This document shows, piece after piece, positions 1-8,433 of a DNA stretch of 64,000 nt. Numbering within the stretch: position 1 is the first letter of the stretch; every line of letters starts with the position of its first letter. The translations under genes were made by a program, and so were the position numbers. The stretch spans positions 558,001 to 622,000 of the forward strand of contig NZ_JANARS010000001.1 in assembly GCF_024199985.1 (NCBI RefSeq), read 5' to 3'. Under the pieces are notes generated by a model. That model was not told the origin of the DNA and made no database searches. It worked only from the letters and a program-made list of their open reading frames with translations. This DNA is from Nocardioides pinisoli (GTDB lineage Bacteria > Actinomycetota > Actinomycetes > Propionibacteriales > Nocardioidaceae).

Positions 1-127
1 GCACGCGCGGCCGCACCGCCGCGAGCAGCAGCTCGAGCGCGTCACGGTCCCCGTCGCGCGCCCGGCGCGCGAGGTCGTCGATGTCGTCCGGCGCCAACGC
101 GTCGCCCGGGTCCCCCGAATAGATCAC
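1..127 (-). CDS. ECF sigma factor, N-terminal fragment (SigD/ShbA-like)
   Basis: Forty-two residues from a GTG start run off the left edge of the window. The stretch GDRDALELLLAAVRP resembles the opening of region 2 in actinobacterial SigD/ShbA-type sigma factors, where a GDR..AL..LL..IRP pattern is typical. An in-frame stop (TGA) lies just upstream of the GTG, so the start cannot be extended far. The gene diverges from the Ser/Thr kinase with only 20 bases between the two starts. Regions 2 and 4 proper are outside the window, so the family call rests on the N-terminus only. Confidence 0.6.
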   Translation of the reverse strand, partial: MIYSGDPGDALAPDDIDDLARRARDGDRDALELLLAAVRPRV

Positions 128-147
128 CCCTGCACGATAATGCCCAC
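128..147. promoter_or_regulatory. Divergent leaderless promoter core between sigma factor and kinase
   Basis: On the plus strand GATAAT lies exactly 6 nt before the kinase GTG. On the minus strand TATCGT lies exactly 6 nt before the sigma-factor GTG. The two hexamers overlap. With only 20 bases between the start codons there is no room for an untranslated leader on either side, so both mRNAs are predicted to begin at or beside their start codons. This is inferred from spacing; no transcript data are available. Confidence 0.5.
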
Positions 148-1605
148 GTGTCCGCTCCCACTCGTCTCGGTCGTTACCCGGTGCGCCGCCGCATCGGGTC
201 GGGGGCCTTCGCGACGGTCTGGCTCGCCTACGACGAGCACCTCGACTGCCCCGTCGCCATCAAGGTCCTGGCGGACAACTGGACCGACGACCACCACGTC
301 CGGCAGCGCTTCCTCGAGGAGGGCCGGTTCCTCCGCAAGGTCGAGTCGCCCCACGTCGTCACGGTCTACGACGCCGGCGAGCTGGAGGACGACCGCCCCT
401 ACCTCGTGATGGCCTACGCCGACCAGGGCACGCTGGCCGACCTCGTCGAGCTCGCGCCCCTGTCGCGGTCGCAGGCGCTGTCGGTGATCACCCAGGTCGG
501 ACGCGGGCTCAGCGCCCTGCACGACCGCGGCGTGCTGCACCGTGACGTGAAGCCGGCCAACGTCCTCTTCCGCACCGTCGACAACGGCCGCGGCGCGCAC
601 ATCGTGGCGATGCTCGGCGACCTCGGCCTCGGCAAGGCGATGGACATGTCCTCCCGGCTGACGATGGCCGGCGGCACGCCCTCCTACGTCGCCCCGGAGC
701 AGGCGCTCGGCGAGGGGCTCGACCCGCGGGCCGACCAGTTCTCGCTGGCGGCCCTGAGCTACTTCCTGCTGACCGGCCGCCAGCCCTACTCCCACGCGAG
801 CCTCGCGGCCGCGGAGAACCCGGCGCCGCCCGAGGCGATGGACATCGGCAACCCGGCCGCCGAGGAGGTCGTCCTCCGCGGCCTGGCCAAGGACCGTGAG
901 GACCGGTTCCCCGATGTCGCGTCCTTCACGGCGGCCCTGGTCGAGGCACTCGGGGAGCCGGACGACGACACCCCGCCGACCTGGGTCCCGCTCGACCGCG
1001 AGCTGACGCGCGCCGCGTCCCGGCCGGAGCGGACCGGGGTGGCGAGCGACCAGCCGCCCGCGGCGCCCCGCCGGCGCCTCCGTCGCTGGCCGTGGGTCGC
1101 GGCCGCCGTCCTCGCCCTGGTGGCGGGCAGCGGTGCGGGCTGGGCCCTGGAGCGCAACGCCACGTCGGAGCAGACCATCAAGGACTCGACCGGCACGCTC
1201 TTCGTGACCGTGCCCGATTCCTGGACCGGCCAGGTCGACCCCGACCAGTGGGTGCCCTTCGAGGGACGGTCCGAGCAGGCGTCGCTGGCCGCCGGAACCC
1301 GCGAGGGGTGGAACTCCGAGAACGACCCGGGCGAGGGGGTCTTCATCGGCATCCTGCCCGGGGAGGAGCTGCCGTCCCGCGTCCCCGGCCACGCCGCCTG
1401 CCCGATCCAGCGCGGCCCCTACTTCGACGAGAAGGACGGCGACAGGCTCATGACCGTCTACTTCAGCGGGTGCCCAGGGGTCGACCTCACCGTCGAGCGT
1501 GTGGTCCAGGTCAACCAGAACCAGCTGCTGTGGATCCAGATCCGCGCCGACGAGCGGGGCGTCGCCGCCCGGGTGCTCGACTCCGTCGAGGCCTCGGGGT
1601 ACTGA
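148..1605 (+). CDS. Transmembrane Ser/Thr protein kinase with extracellular domain
   Basis: This is a 485-residue Hanks-type (PknB-like) kinase. Residues 7-270 carry the kinase fold: glycine loop IGSGAFATV near 16-24, ATP-anchoring Lys39 in VAIK, catalytic loop HRDVKPAN at 131-138, and metal-binding Asp158 in DLG, where DFG is usual. An APE-type motif (APEQA) closes the activation segment. A Pro/Arg-rich linker leads to one membrane helix at about 314-334 and a roughly 150-residue outside domain with a Cys pair. There are no PASTA repeats. The GTG start is chosen because the kinase fold begins within ten residues and a -10-like box sits 6 nt upstream. The outside domain ends like the two downstream secreted proteins, which may share its fold. 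Confidence 0.9.
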   Translation: MSAPTRLGRYPVRRRIGSGAFATVWLAYDEHLDCPVAIKVLADNWTDDHHVRQRFLEEGRFLRKVESPHVVTVYDAGELEDDRPYLVMAYADQGTLADLVELAPLSRSQALSVITQVGRGLSALHDRGVLHRDVKPANVLFRTVDNGRGAHIVAMLGDLGLGKAMDMSSRLTMAGGTPSYVAPEQALGEGLDPRADQFSLAALSYFLLTGRQPYSHASLAAAENPAPPEAMDIGNPAAEEVVLRGLAKDREDRFPDVASFTAALVEALGEPDDDTPPTWVPLDRELTRAASRPERTGVASDQPPAAPRRRLRRWPWVAAAVLALVAGSGAGWALERNATSEQTIKDSTGTLFVTVPDSWTGQVDPDQWVPFEGRSEQASLAAGTREGWNSENDPGEGVFIGILPGEELPSRVPGHAACPIQRGPYFDEKDGDRLMTVYFSGCPGVDLTVERVVQVNQNQLLWIQIRADERGVAARVLDSVEASGY

Positions 1606-1636
1606 GCCGCTCGGGGTCGTCGAGGCCCGCGCGCGA

Positions 1637-2266
1637 TCAGCCGAGGCGGATGCCGGACGCGACGCGCGCGATGAGGTCAGCCATGCCCGGGTCGTCGACC
1701 TCACGCCCGATCACCGCGAGCTCCACCTGGGCGTTGTCGCCCCCGGTGGGGTCGATCCAGCGCAGGTAGGCGTGGCGCAGGTGGTTGGCGGAGACGAACG
1801 AGATGTGCAGGCTGTCGGTGGTCTGGTCGATCACCTCGACGTTGCCCTCGTCCTCGCGCAGCTCGGCCAGCCGCCGGTCGAGCGTCCACTCGATCGAGCG
1901 GCGGTTGCTCAGCACCTGCTCGACGCGCAGGACGTATCCGAAGTCCGGCTGCTCAGGGGGACGCCACTGCCATTCGTTGAGCGAGCTCTCGAAGAACGCC
2001 CAGCCCTTCGGCACCGGCAGCGTGATGCGGAAGTCCCCGGCGCCGACCGACTGGCGCACCAGGGGGAGTCCCTCCGCGAGCGGAGGGATGCGAGGATCGG
2101 GCAGCAGCTCGGGGACCGGGTCGATCGGCAGGCTCGGCGAGGCCGGCACGGGCGCGGCCGGGGTGTCGCCGGACCAGTTGTCGCCGAGGGCCCAGGACGC
2201 GCCGAACCCCGCCGCGACCCCGATGGCGAGCAGCAGCGCGAGCACTGCCGTCCCCCGCCAGTTCAC
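1637..2266 (-). CDS. Membrane-anchored exported protein, paralogue of next gene
   Basis: A 209-residue protein with one N-terminal membrane helix or uncleaved signal (about residues 6-27), a Pro/Ala-rich spacer, then an outside domain starting near F-R-I-T-L-P-V-P-K-G-W. It is clearly related to the neighbouring product: both begin M-x-W-R-G, share the G-W..NEW.W core, an R-x-E-Q strand and an L-I-x-R-V-A ending. The family is not recognised. The kinase upstream on the other strand ends in a domain of similar length with a comparable P-x-x-W opening, so a related ligand-binding fold is possible. GTG start with TAGATT 6 nt upstream. Confidence 0.7.
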   Translation of the reverse strand: MNWRGTAVLALLLAIGVAAGFGASWALGDNWSGDTPAAPVPASPSLPIDPVPELLPDPRIPPLAEGLPLVRQSVGAGDFRITLPVPKGWAFFESSLNEWQWRPPEQPDFGYVLRVEQVLSNRRSIEWTLDRRLAELREDEGNVEVIDQTTDSLHISFVSANHLRHAYLRWIDPTGGDNAQVELAVIGREVDDPGMADLIARVASGIRLG

Positions 2267-2294
2267 GAGCGCAATCTAGTCCGTGCGGAGCTGC

Positions 2295-2948
2295 TCAGCC
2301 GACAGGCCCGCCGCCCGCCCCCTCCATGCCCTCGGCCACCCGACGGATCAGGTCCTCCGCTCCTGCCTTGTCCCGCTCGCGCCCGTGCACGACGATCTCC
2401 ACGTCGGCCTGCCCGCTGGCGTCGAGGTCGAGCCAGCGCATGAAGCTGTGGCGGGCGTTGCCCTCGTTGCTGCGGTAGGTGTACTCGAGGGTCTCCGCGC
2501 CGCGGTTGACGATGTCGACCTCGTCCTGCTCGTCGCGCAGGCGCTCGATCCGGATGTTGATCGCGTCCTCGATCGTGATGTCCTGGCTGTTGATCTGCTC
2601 GATGCGCATCACGTAGGTGTTGTTGGACGTGCCGGGGTTCTTCCACTTCCACTCGTTGCTGGCGCTGGCGTTGGTGGTCCAGCCGACCGGCGCGGGGAAG
2701 GTGATCTCGAACTTGCCGGTGCCGCGGGTCTCCGGGGCCATCGGGATCCCCGGCCTGAGCGGCGGGTCGTCGGGGTCGGGGACGGGGGGCTGGGGTGCCT
2801 CGACCGGCATCTCGGGTGCCCGGGCCGGCACCGGGGCGGGCACGCCCGACCCGATCGAGCCGTCACGGCTCTGTGCGGACGCGGCATAGCCGCCCCCGAC
2901 GCCGATCGCCAGGAGCGCGACCAGTGCTGCAGGCCCCCGCCACTCCAC
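2295..2948 (-). CDS. Membrane-anchored exported protein, paralogue of previous gene
   Basis: A 217-residue protein starting with a short hydrophobic segment (about residues 7-24), then a spacer rich in Pro, Val and Ala, then a soluble domain aligning with that of the adjacent gene: FEITFPAPVGW, the SNEWKWKNP segment, MRIEQI, and a final LIRRVAEGM. The pair is a tandem duplication on the minus strand with 28 bases between the genes. The function is unknown. The cell-envelope location is inferred from the single membrane segment followed by a Pro-rich stalk. Confidence 0.7.
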   Translation of the reverse strand: MEWRGPAALVALLAIGVGGGYAASAQSRDGSIGSGVPAPVPARAPEMPVEAPQPPVPDPDDPPLRPGIPMAPETRGTGKFEITFPAPVGWTTNASASNEWKWKNPGTSNNTYVMRIEQINSQDITIEDAINIRIERLRDEQDEVDIVNRGAETLEYTYRSNEGNARHSFMRWLDLDASGQADVEIVVHGRERDKAGAEDLIRRVAEGMEGAGGGPVG

Positions 2949-3034
2949 GCTCCCATCATGTCAGCCGGGCGGGTGGTCTGGTCCATCGCGGCGTGCGCGG
3001 TGCGTCGTACGCCGCCGGGGCGCACCATCGGTGG

Positions 3035-4274
3035 ATGGTCACGCGGTGGGCGGTGCGGGCGGCACATGCCTTCGACGGGAGGCAGTTCCTGCCGGACGGC
3101 GCGACGGTGCTGGTGGACGGCGACCGGATTGTCGGGGTGGAGCCCCGCCGCCTTCGGGCTGCCCGACGACGTACCGGTCACCGAGCTCGGCGGCACCCTC
3201 CTGCCGGGGCTGGTCGACTGCCACGTGCACCTCGTCGCCTCGGGGGCGTTCCCGGGCACGCGGGGTAGCCTCGAGTGGGCGGGGACGGCGGACCGCGCGG
3301 CGGTGGACGAGGTGGTGGCGCACAGCCTGCGGGCGCAGGTCGCGGCGGGGGTGACCACCGTCCGCGACCTCGGCGACGCGGGCTACCGCGTGCTGGCGCA
3401 CCGCGGACGCGAGGCCGAGGGGCTGCCACGCGTGCTCGCCGCCGGTCCGCCGATCACCGTCCCGCTGGGGCACTGCTGGTTCCTCGGGGGCGACATCGAC
3501 CCGGACGACCCGGCCGCCCTGCACCGCGCCGTCGCCGACCGCGTCGAGCGCGGGGTCGACCTGGTGAAGGTGATGGCCAGCGGCGGGTTCCTCACGCCCG
3601 GCAGCGACCACCTCGGGGCGCAGTTCGACCTGGCGCCCATGCGCCACATGGTCGGCGCCGCCCACCGGGCCGGGCTGCGGGTCGTCGCCCACACGCACTC
3701 CGTCGCCGGTGCCGAGGTGGCCGTGGAGGCGGGGGTCGACGGGCTCGAGCACTTCACCTGCATGGCCGAGGGCGGCACCGACCCGCCGGCGAACCTGCTG
3801 GCGCGGGTCGCCGCCTCCGGTGCGACCGTGTGCCCCACCCTCGGCAACGACCCGTCGCGCTTCCCGGCCATGTCGGCGATGCCGCCGCACGTCCGCGAGA
3901 TGCTCGAGCGCATCGGCATCACCGACCGCGACGAGCACTTCGCCCGGGTGGCCGCCAACTCCCTCCGGCTCCGCGAGCACGGCATCCGCGTGGTGTCCGG
4001 GCTCGACGCCGGGGCGATGCCCGCCAAGCCGCACGGCCACCTGTGGCGCTCGGTCACCGAGCTGGTCCATGGCGGGTGGCCGGCCGACGAGGCCCTCGCG
4101 ACCGCCACCTCCGTGGCGGCCGAGGACTGCGGCATCGACACAGGTCGCCTGGCCGCCGGCCGGCTCGCGGACCTCCTCGTCGTCGACGGCGACCTCGCCG
4201 ACGACCTCGCGGCGCTGTCGCGCCCGCTCGCGGTCTGGGTGGGCGGGCTCGCCGTCGAGCTGTCCCGGCCCTGA
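3035..4274 (+). pseudogene. Frameshifted amidohydrolase (imidazolonepropionase/prolidase-like)
   Basis: The natural N-terminus begins at ATG 3035 (MVTRWAVRAAHAF, then VLVDGDRIVGVEP). The rest continues in a different frame from about 3147 (FGLPDDVPVTELGG). Removing one C from the CCCC run at 3143-3146 joins the two smoothly. Downstream all metal-ligand motifs are intact: HVHL (HxH), the Lys of LVKVMASGG, AHTH, LEHF and GLDAG, giving about 412 residues in total. Because everything else is conserved, the frameshift is either very recent or a sequence error. The next gene is also an amidohydrolase, so the two may act on related cyclic amides or peptides; the substrate is unknown. Confidence 0.75.
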
Positions 4275-4349
4275 CCGCCGCGGCACGGACGGGGACCGAC
4301 TGTCGGCCACCCCGCCCCGCGACAGCGCGGGCACGTCTACCGTGACGCC

Positions 4350-5864
4350 ATGCTCATCCGTAACGCCCGCCTCGTCGCCGTCACCGAGGCCGTCCCGGGG
4401 CCCGTCGACGTGCGCCTCGACGGCGGCCGCGTCGTCGAGGTCGGGCCCGCGCTGGACGGGCCCGCGCCGGCCGGGGAGGGGTCGTCGTACGACGCGGGCG
4501 GACGCTGGCTCATGCCCGGCCTCTGGGACCAGCACGTCCACCTCGGCCAGTGGACCTTGGCGTCCGCCCGCCTCGACCTCGGGCCGGCACGGTCGAGCGC
4601 CGAGGCCGTGGCGCTGGTGCGCCAGCGGCTCGAGGAGTGGCCCGACCTCCCCGTCATCGGGTGGGGGCACCGGCCGACCGCGTGGCCAGACATGCCGACC
4701 GTGACCGACCTCGACGCCATCGACACCGACCAGCCGATCGTGCTGATCGCGGGCGACGGGCACCACGGCTGGCTCAACACGGTCGCGCTGCACGCGCTCG
4801 CCCTGCCGATCCGCGACAGCGTGGTCAGCGAGGCCGAGTGGTTCATGGCCTACGGCCGGCTGGCCTCGGTGCTCGGGCAGGACGGCACCGGCCCCGACGC
4901 CTACCGCCGATCGATGGAGGCCGCGGCGGCCCAGGGCGTGGTCGGGCTGGTCGACCTCGAGTTCAGCGGCGGCGTCGCTGACTGGGTGGCACGGTGGGCC
5001 GGCGGCGCCGACCTCCTGCGGATCCGGCACGCCTGCTACGCCGACGGCCTCGACGACGTGCTGTCCCGCGGCCTGCGCTCCGGTGACCCGCTCGCGACGT
5101 CGCTGCCCGACGGTGGGGAGCGACTCACCATGGGCCCGCTGAAGATCATCAGCGACGGCTCCCTCAACACCCGCACCGCCTGGTGCTGCGAGCCCTACGC
5201 GGACAAGGCCGTGCCCGGCTTCGAGGAGGGGCAGCCCAACCAGAGCGCGGACGAGCTGCGGGCACTGCTGGCCCGTGCCGCGGCCGGCGGCCTCGAGGTC
5301 GCGGTCCACGCCATCGGCGACCGCGCGGTGAGCGAGGCGCTCGCCGCCTTCGAGGAGACCGGCGCCCGCGGTGGCATCGAGCACGTGCAGCTCACGACGC
5401 GGGACGACGTACGACGGATGGCGCGGCTCGGCGTGCGCGCCAGCGTGCAGCCGGCCCACCTGCTCGACGACCGCGACGTGACCGAGCGCCTCTGGCCCGG
5501 TCGTGCGGAGCGGTGCTTCCCGCTGCGATGGATGCTCGACGACGGTGCCGACGTCGTGCTCGGCTCCGACGCCCCCGTCTCCCCGCTCGACCCGTGGCTG
5601 GCGGTCGCGTCGGCCGTGCACCGCTCGGGCGACGACCGCGAGCCGTGGCACCCCGAGCAGTCGATCACCGCCCGCGAGGCCCTGGCCGCCTCGACCGACG
5701 GCTGGGGCACGGTCGCGGCCGGCCATCCCGCCGACCTGGTGCTCCTCGACGCCGACCCGCTCGACGGCGCTTCCGACCGCGACCACGCCGCTCGCCTGCG
5801 GTCCTTCGCCGACCACGTCGCCGTGACCTGGGTCGCCGGCGAGACGGCGTACACCCGCCCCTGA
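4350..5864 (+). CDS. YtcJ-like amidohydrolase (amidohydrolase_3 family)
   Basis: A 504-residue metal-dependent hydrolase of the exoenzyme-like amidohydrolase_3 group. The N-terminal beta-sandwich strand (MLIRNARLV..GRVVEVGP) is followed by the HxH metal site in DQHVHLGQW near residue 60, GDGHH, an Asp-rich centre, AVHAIGDRA, and the late Asp of LGSDAPVSPLDPW. The length is normal for the family. It lies 75 bases after the frameshifted amidohydrolase. TACCGT sits 6 nt before the ATG and no ribosome-binding site is evident, so a leaderless message is likely. The substrate cannot be told from the sequence. Confidence 0.85.
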   Translation: MLIRNARLVAVTEAVPGPVDVRLDGGRVVEVGPALDGPAPAGEGSSYDAGGRWLMPGLWDQHVHLGQWTLASARLDLGPARSSAEAVALVRQRLEEWPDLPVIGWGHRPTAWPDMPTVTDLDAIDTDQPIVLIAGDGHHGWLNTVALHALALPIRDSVVSEAEWFMAYGRLASVLGQDGTGPDAYRRSMEAAAAQGVVGLVDLEFSGGVADWVARWAGGADLLRIRHACYADGLDDVLSRGLRSGDPLATSLPDGGERLTMGPLKIISDGSLNTRTAWCCEPYADKAVPGFEEGQPNQSADELRALLARAAAGGLEVAVHAIGDRAVSEALAAFEETGARGGIEHVQLTTRDDVRRMARLGVRASVQPAHLLDDRDVTERLWPGRAERCFPLRWMLDDGADVVLGSDAPVSPLDPWLAVASAVHRSGDDREPWHPEQSITAREALAASTDGWGTVAAGHPADLVLLDADPLDGASDRDHAARLRSFADHVAVTWVAGETAYTRP

Positions 5865-5877
5865 GCCCAACACCCGC

Positions 5878-5949
5878 TGTAACGCCGGGTTGGTGCAACT
5901 ACCCACCCAGATGCATCAGGGTCGGAACAGGCGGTAACCCGGCGTTACA
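5878..5949. repeat. Palindromic intergenic element, copy 1
   Basis: Perfect 14-bp inverted repeat TGTAACGCCGGGTT / AACCCGGCGTTACA around a 44-base centre containing ATGCAT. A second copy with the same arms and the same ATGCAT centre lies at 35428-35499. Copy 1 sits between convergent genes and could end transcription in both directions, but the conservation between copies suggests a dispersed repeat rather than an ordinary terminator. Confidence 0.75.
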
Positions 5950-5980
5950 ACTGCGCCTGCGAGCGGGCTCGCGGCAGTTC

Positions 5981-7165
5981 CTACGCCAGCGCGAGCGTCG
6001 CGTCGAGGACGAAGGCCGGGTCCTCGAGCCGGTCGCCGTAGATCTCCCGGAGCTGGCCGACGCGGTAGCGCACGGTCTGGGCGTGGACGAACAGCTCCTC
6101 GGCCACGGCGTCGCGGCGGCCGTGGTGGAGCAGCCAGCTGCGGAGCGTGTCGGTGAGCTTCTCGGCCGTCGAGGGGCGCAGGTCGGCGAGCGGGGCGAGC
6201 ACCCGCGCCCGCAGGTCGTCGCGGGCGGAGGCGTCGGCGGTCAGCACCAGCGAGGCGAGGTGCTCGTCGGAGTCGACCAGCCCCTCGATCCCGAGGTCCG
6301 AGCACCGGAGGGCGCGGCGGTAGGACGCCGCGGCGTCCAGCCACGGCACGCCCGGGCCGACGACGGCGTCGGTCCCGCGCAGGGCGCGGAGGAGCGTGCG
6401 CCGGGACGTGGCCGACCCGGTGCCGGGCACGAGCAGCGAGGCGTGCCCCTCCGGCAGCCCGGGGACGTCGTCGCTCGGCTGGAGCGTGCGCGGGTCGAGT
6501 GCGGTGAGGGCGTGCGACACCTGCGACTCCGGCAGGACGAGCGCGGTCAGCGTCGCGGGTGCCGTCCAGTCCGCGCGCTCGGCCGCCGCCGCGACGGCGT
6601 CGGCGGGCGCTCCGGTGAGCAGGGCACGCGCCAGCCGTTCGAGGTTGCGCTGTCGGACGCGTCCACTGCTCTCCAGCTCGTCGGTGTGCCCGGCGACCGA
6701 GGCCGCGGACAGCTCGTCGATGTAGGCGAAGACCAGCTCGGCGAACCTCGCGAGCTGCCCGGAGTCGACCCCGGCCTCCACCGCCACCCCCGACATGTCG
6801 CGCCACGACGCGCGGGCGCCGATCCGGTAGGCGGCGAGCAGCGCCTCGACCGTCCGTCCGCTGCGTGCCTCGCCGCGGCCGAGCTGGTAGGCGCCCTCGA
6901 TCGCCGGCGCCTTGGGTGGCGCCTCGGCGTCCTGGCGAGTGGCGAGGGTCAGGAAGCCGCCCAGGGCGAGCTGCACGGCGTTGCGGATCACCTCGCCCAT
7001 CCGGCCGCTCCACGCGCCGGCATAGCTGGGCACCTCCTCGACGATGGTGAGGACGGCGGTGTCGGCGACCTCGGCGAGGTGGGACCGCAGCGCGGCCGCC
7101 ACGTTCGGGTCGAGCCCGACGACGGTCTGAATTTGTGTGGTCGGGCGCACAGGGCGAGTGACCAT
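5981..7165 (-). CDS. PucR/CdaR-type transcriptional regulator
   Basis: A 394-residue regulator. The N-terminal region (about 1-180) is helical (GEVIRNAVQLALGGF, then EALLAAYRIGARASW) and resembles the RsbT co-antagonist-like sensor of PucR proteins. The C-terminus carries the PucR-type HTH: LTDTLRSWLLHHGRR, then ELFVHAQTVRYRVGQL. The ATG is preceded by AGGAG at good spacing; a longer upstream frame is ignored. The gene faces a ferredoxin reductase/desaturase pair across a 103-base gap containing a perfect palindrome, so it very likely controls that operon and itself. The ligand is unknown; a fatty acid or hydrocarbon signal is a guess from context. Confidence 0.85.
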   Translation of the reverse strand: MVTRPVRPTTQIQTVVGLDPNVAAALRSHLAEVADTAVLTIVEEVPSYAGAWSGRMGEVIRNAVQLALGGFLTLATRQDAEAPPKAPAIEGAYQLGRGEARSGRTVEALLAAYRIGARASWRDMSGVAVEAGVDSGQLARFAELVFAYIDELSAASVAGHTDELESSGRVRQRNLERLARALLTGAPADAVAAAAERADWTAPATLTALVLPESQVSHALTALDPRTLQPSDDVPGLPEGHASLLVPGTGSATSRRTLLRALRGTDAVVGPGVPWLDAAASYRRALRCSDLGIEGLVDSDEHLASLVLTADASARDDLRARVLAPLADLRPSTAEKLTDTLRSWLLHHGRRDAVAEELFVHAQTVRYRVGQLREIYGDRLEDPAFVLDATLALA

Positions 7166-7185
7166 CGGGACTCCTGAGGTCGTTA

Positions 7186-7202
7186 TTGTTCGCTGCGAAC
7201 AA
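7186..7202. promoter_or_regulatory. Candidate operator for the PucR-type regulator
   Basis: Perfect inverted repeat TTGTTCG-CTG-CGAACAA in the divergent intergenic region, 20 bases upstream of the regulator ATG and 66 bases upstream of the reductase ATG. Its position and symmetry suit a dimeric regulator acting on both promoters. Confidence 0.5.
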
Positions 7203-7268
7203 GAGTCTACCCCCGATTCACGTGTCACAGGCAGGAAGATCGCCCGTCGACCGGGCAGATTGAATGTC

Positions 7269-8399
7269 ATGACCACGACTCTCGAGCCGCCCACACGCGG
7301 CAGCGCCCGGAGCCGTCGACTGGCCGACCAGCTCGTGCGCGTCGCCGAGGCGGCCACCACGCCCTACCTGCCGTCCGACTTCATGGACCTCTTCGCCCCG
7401 CTGCGCTCCGGCGCCGACCTGCGCGGACGGATCGAGTCGATCCACCCGGAGACCGCCGACGCCGCCACGATCGTGATCCGCCCCGGCGCCGACTGGGCCG
7501 GCCACGTGCCCGGCCAGTACCTCCGCATCGGCATCGACGTCGACGGCGTACGCCAGTGGCGCGCCTACTCGCTCACCCACGGTCCGCGCCGCGACGGCCG
7601 CATCTCCATCACCGTCAAGGCCGTCCCCGACGGCCTGGTGAGCAACCACCTCGTGCACGAGGCCCGTCCCGGCACGCTGGTCCACCTGGAGCAGGCCGCG
7701 GGCGAGTTCGTGCTGCCGCCCGAGGGCGGCAAGCACCTCATGGTCACCGCCGGCTCGGGCATCACTCCCGTCATCGGCATGCTGCGCAACCTCTTCCCGA
7801 GCACCGACGAGGGCGTGCTCCGCCCGGCCCGCAGCGCCGACCACGACATCGTCGTCGTCCACGTCGCCCCGAGCCACCCCGACTCGATCTTCATCCGCGA
7901 CCTCGAGGCGCTCGACGCCGCCGGCGCGATCCGCCTCGTGGCCCGCTACGACGACGAGCACGGCGTGCTCTCCGTCGACGACCTGGCCGGGCTCGTGCCC
8001 GACCTGGCCGAGCGGCGCACCCTGGCCTGCGGCCCGGCCGGCCTCCTCGACGCGCTCGCCGCGCACCACGCGGACGCGGGCCTCAGCCTCACCACCGAGC
8101 AGTTCCGCACCGCGCGCGTCGAGCCCGGCGAGGGCGGCACCGTCACCTTCAGCTCGGGCACCACGCTCGACCTGGACGGGGCGACGCCCATCCTCGACGC
8201 CGCCGAGGACGCCGGGATGCTGATGCCGAGCGGCTGCCGGATGGGCATCTGCATGGGCTGCGTCATCCCCCTGCGCGAGGGCAGCGTGCGCGACCTCCGC
8301 AACGGCGCGATCACGACCGCCGTGCCCGGCGAGACCGGCGACATCAAGGTGCAGACCTGCATCAACGCCGCCGCCGGCCCGTGCCACATCGACCACTGA
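7269..8399 (+). CDS. Ferredoxin reductase (FAD/NAD(P)H plus C-terminal 2Fe-2S) for the desaturase
   Basis: A 376-residue flavin reductase with fused plant-type ferredoxin, like mycobacterial Rv3230c, which feeds electrons to the DesA3 stearoyl-CoA desaturase. The FAD-binding motif is RAYSLTHGP, the NAD-binding region begins LMVTAGSGITPVIGML, and the ferredoxin ligands are CRMGICMGC near residue 320 plus the late Cys in VQTCINAA. ATG 7269 is preferred because family members start shortly before the LVRVAEAATTP segment. The desaturase follows 34 bases later with its own GGAG ribosome-binding site, so the two form an operon. Confidence 0.9.
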   Translation: MTTTLEPPTRGSARSRRLADQLVRVAEAATTPYLPSDFMDLFAPLRSGADLRGRIESIHPETADAATIVIRPGADWAGHVPGQYLRIGIDVDGVRQWRAYSLTHGPRRDGRISITVKAVPDGLVSNHLVHEARPGTLVHLEQAAGEFVLPPEGGKHLMVTAGSGITPVIGMLRNLFPSTDEGVLRPARSADHDIVVVHVAPSHPDSIFIRDLEALDAAGAIRLVARYDDEHGVLSVDDLAGLVPDLAERRTLACGPAGLLDALAAHHADAGLSLTTEQFRTARVEPGEGGTVTFSSGTTLDLDGATPILDAAEDAGMLMPSGCRMGICMGCVIPLREGSVRDLRNGAITTAVPGETGDIKVQTCINAAAGPCHIDH

Positions 8400-8433
8400 C
8401 CCCCGACCTCCCGACACCCCCCAGGAGAGCGAC

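Noticed and set aside
3039..5906. Long minus-strand frame opposite both amidohydrolases
   Set aside because: High-GC shadow frame; composition is Gly/Arg/Val-rich with no domain, while the plus strand encodes clear enzymes.
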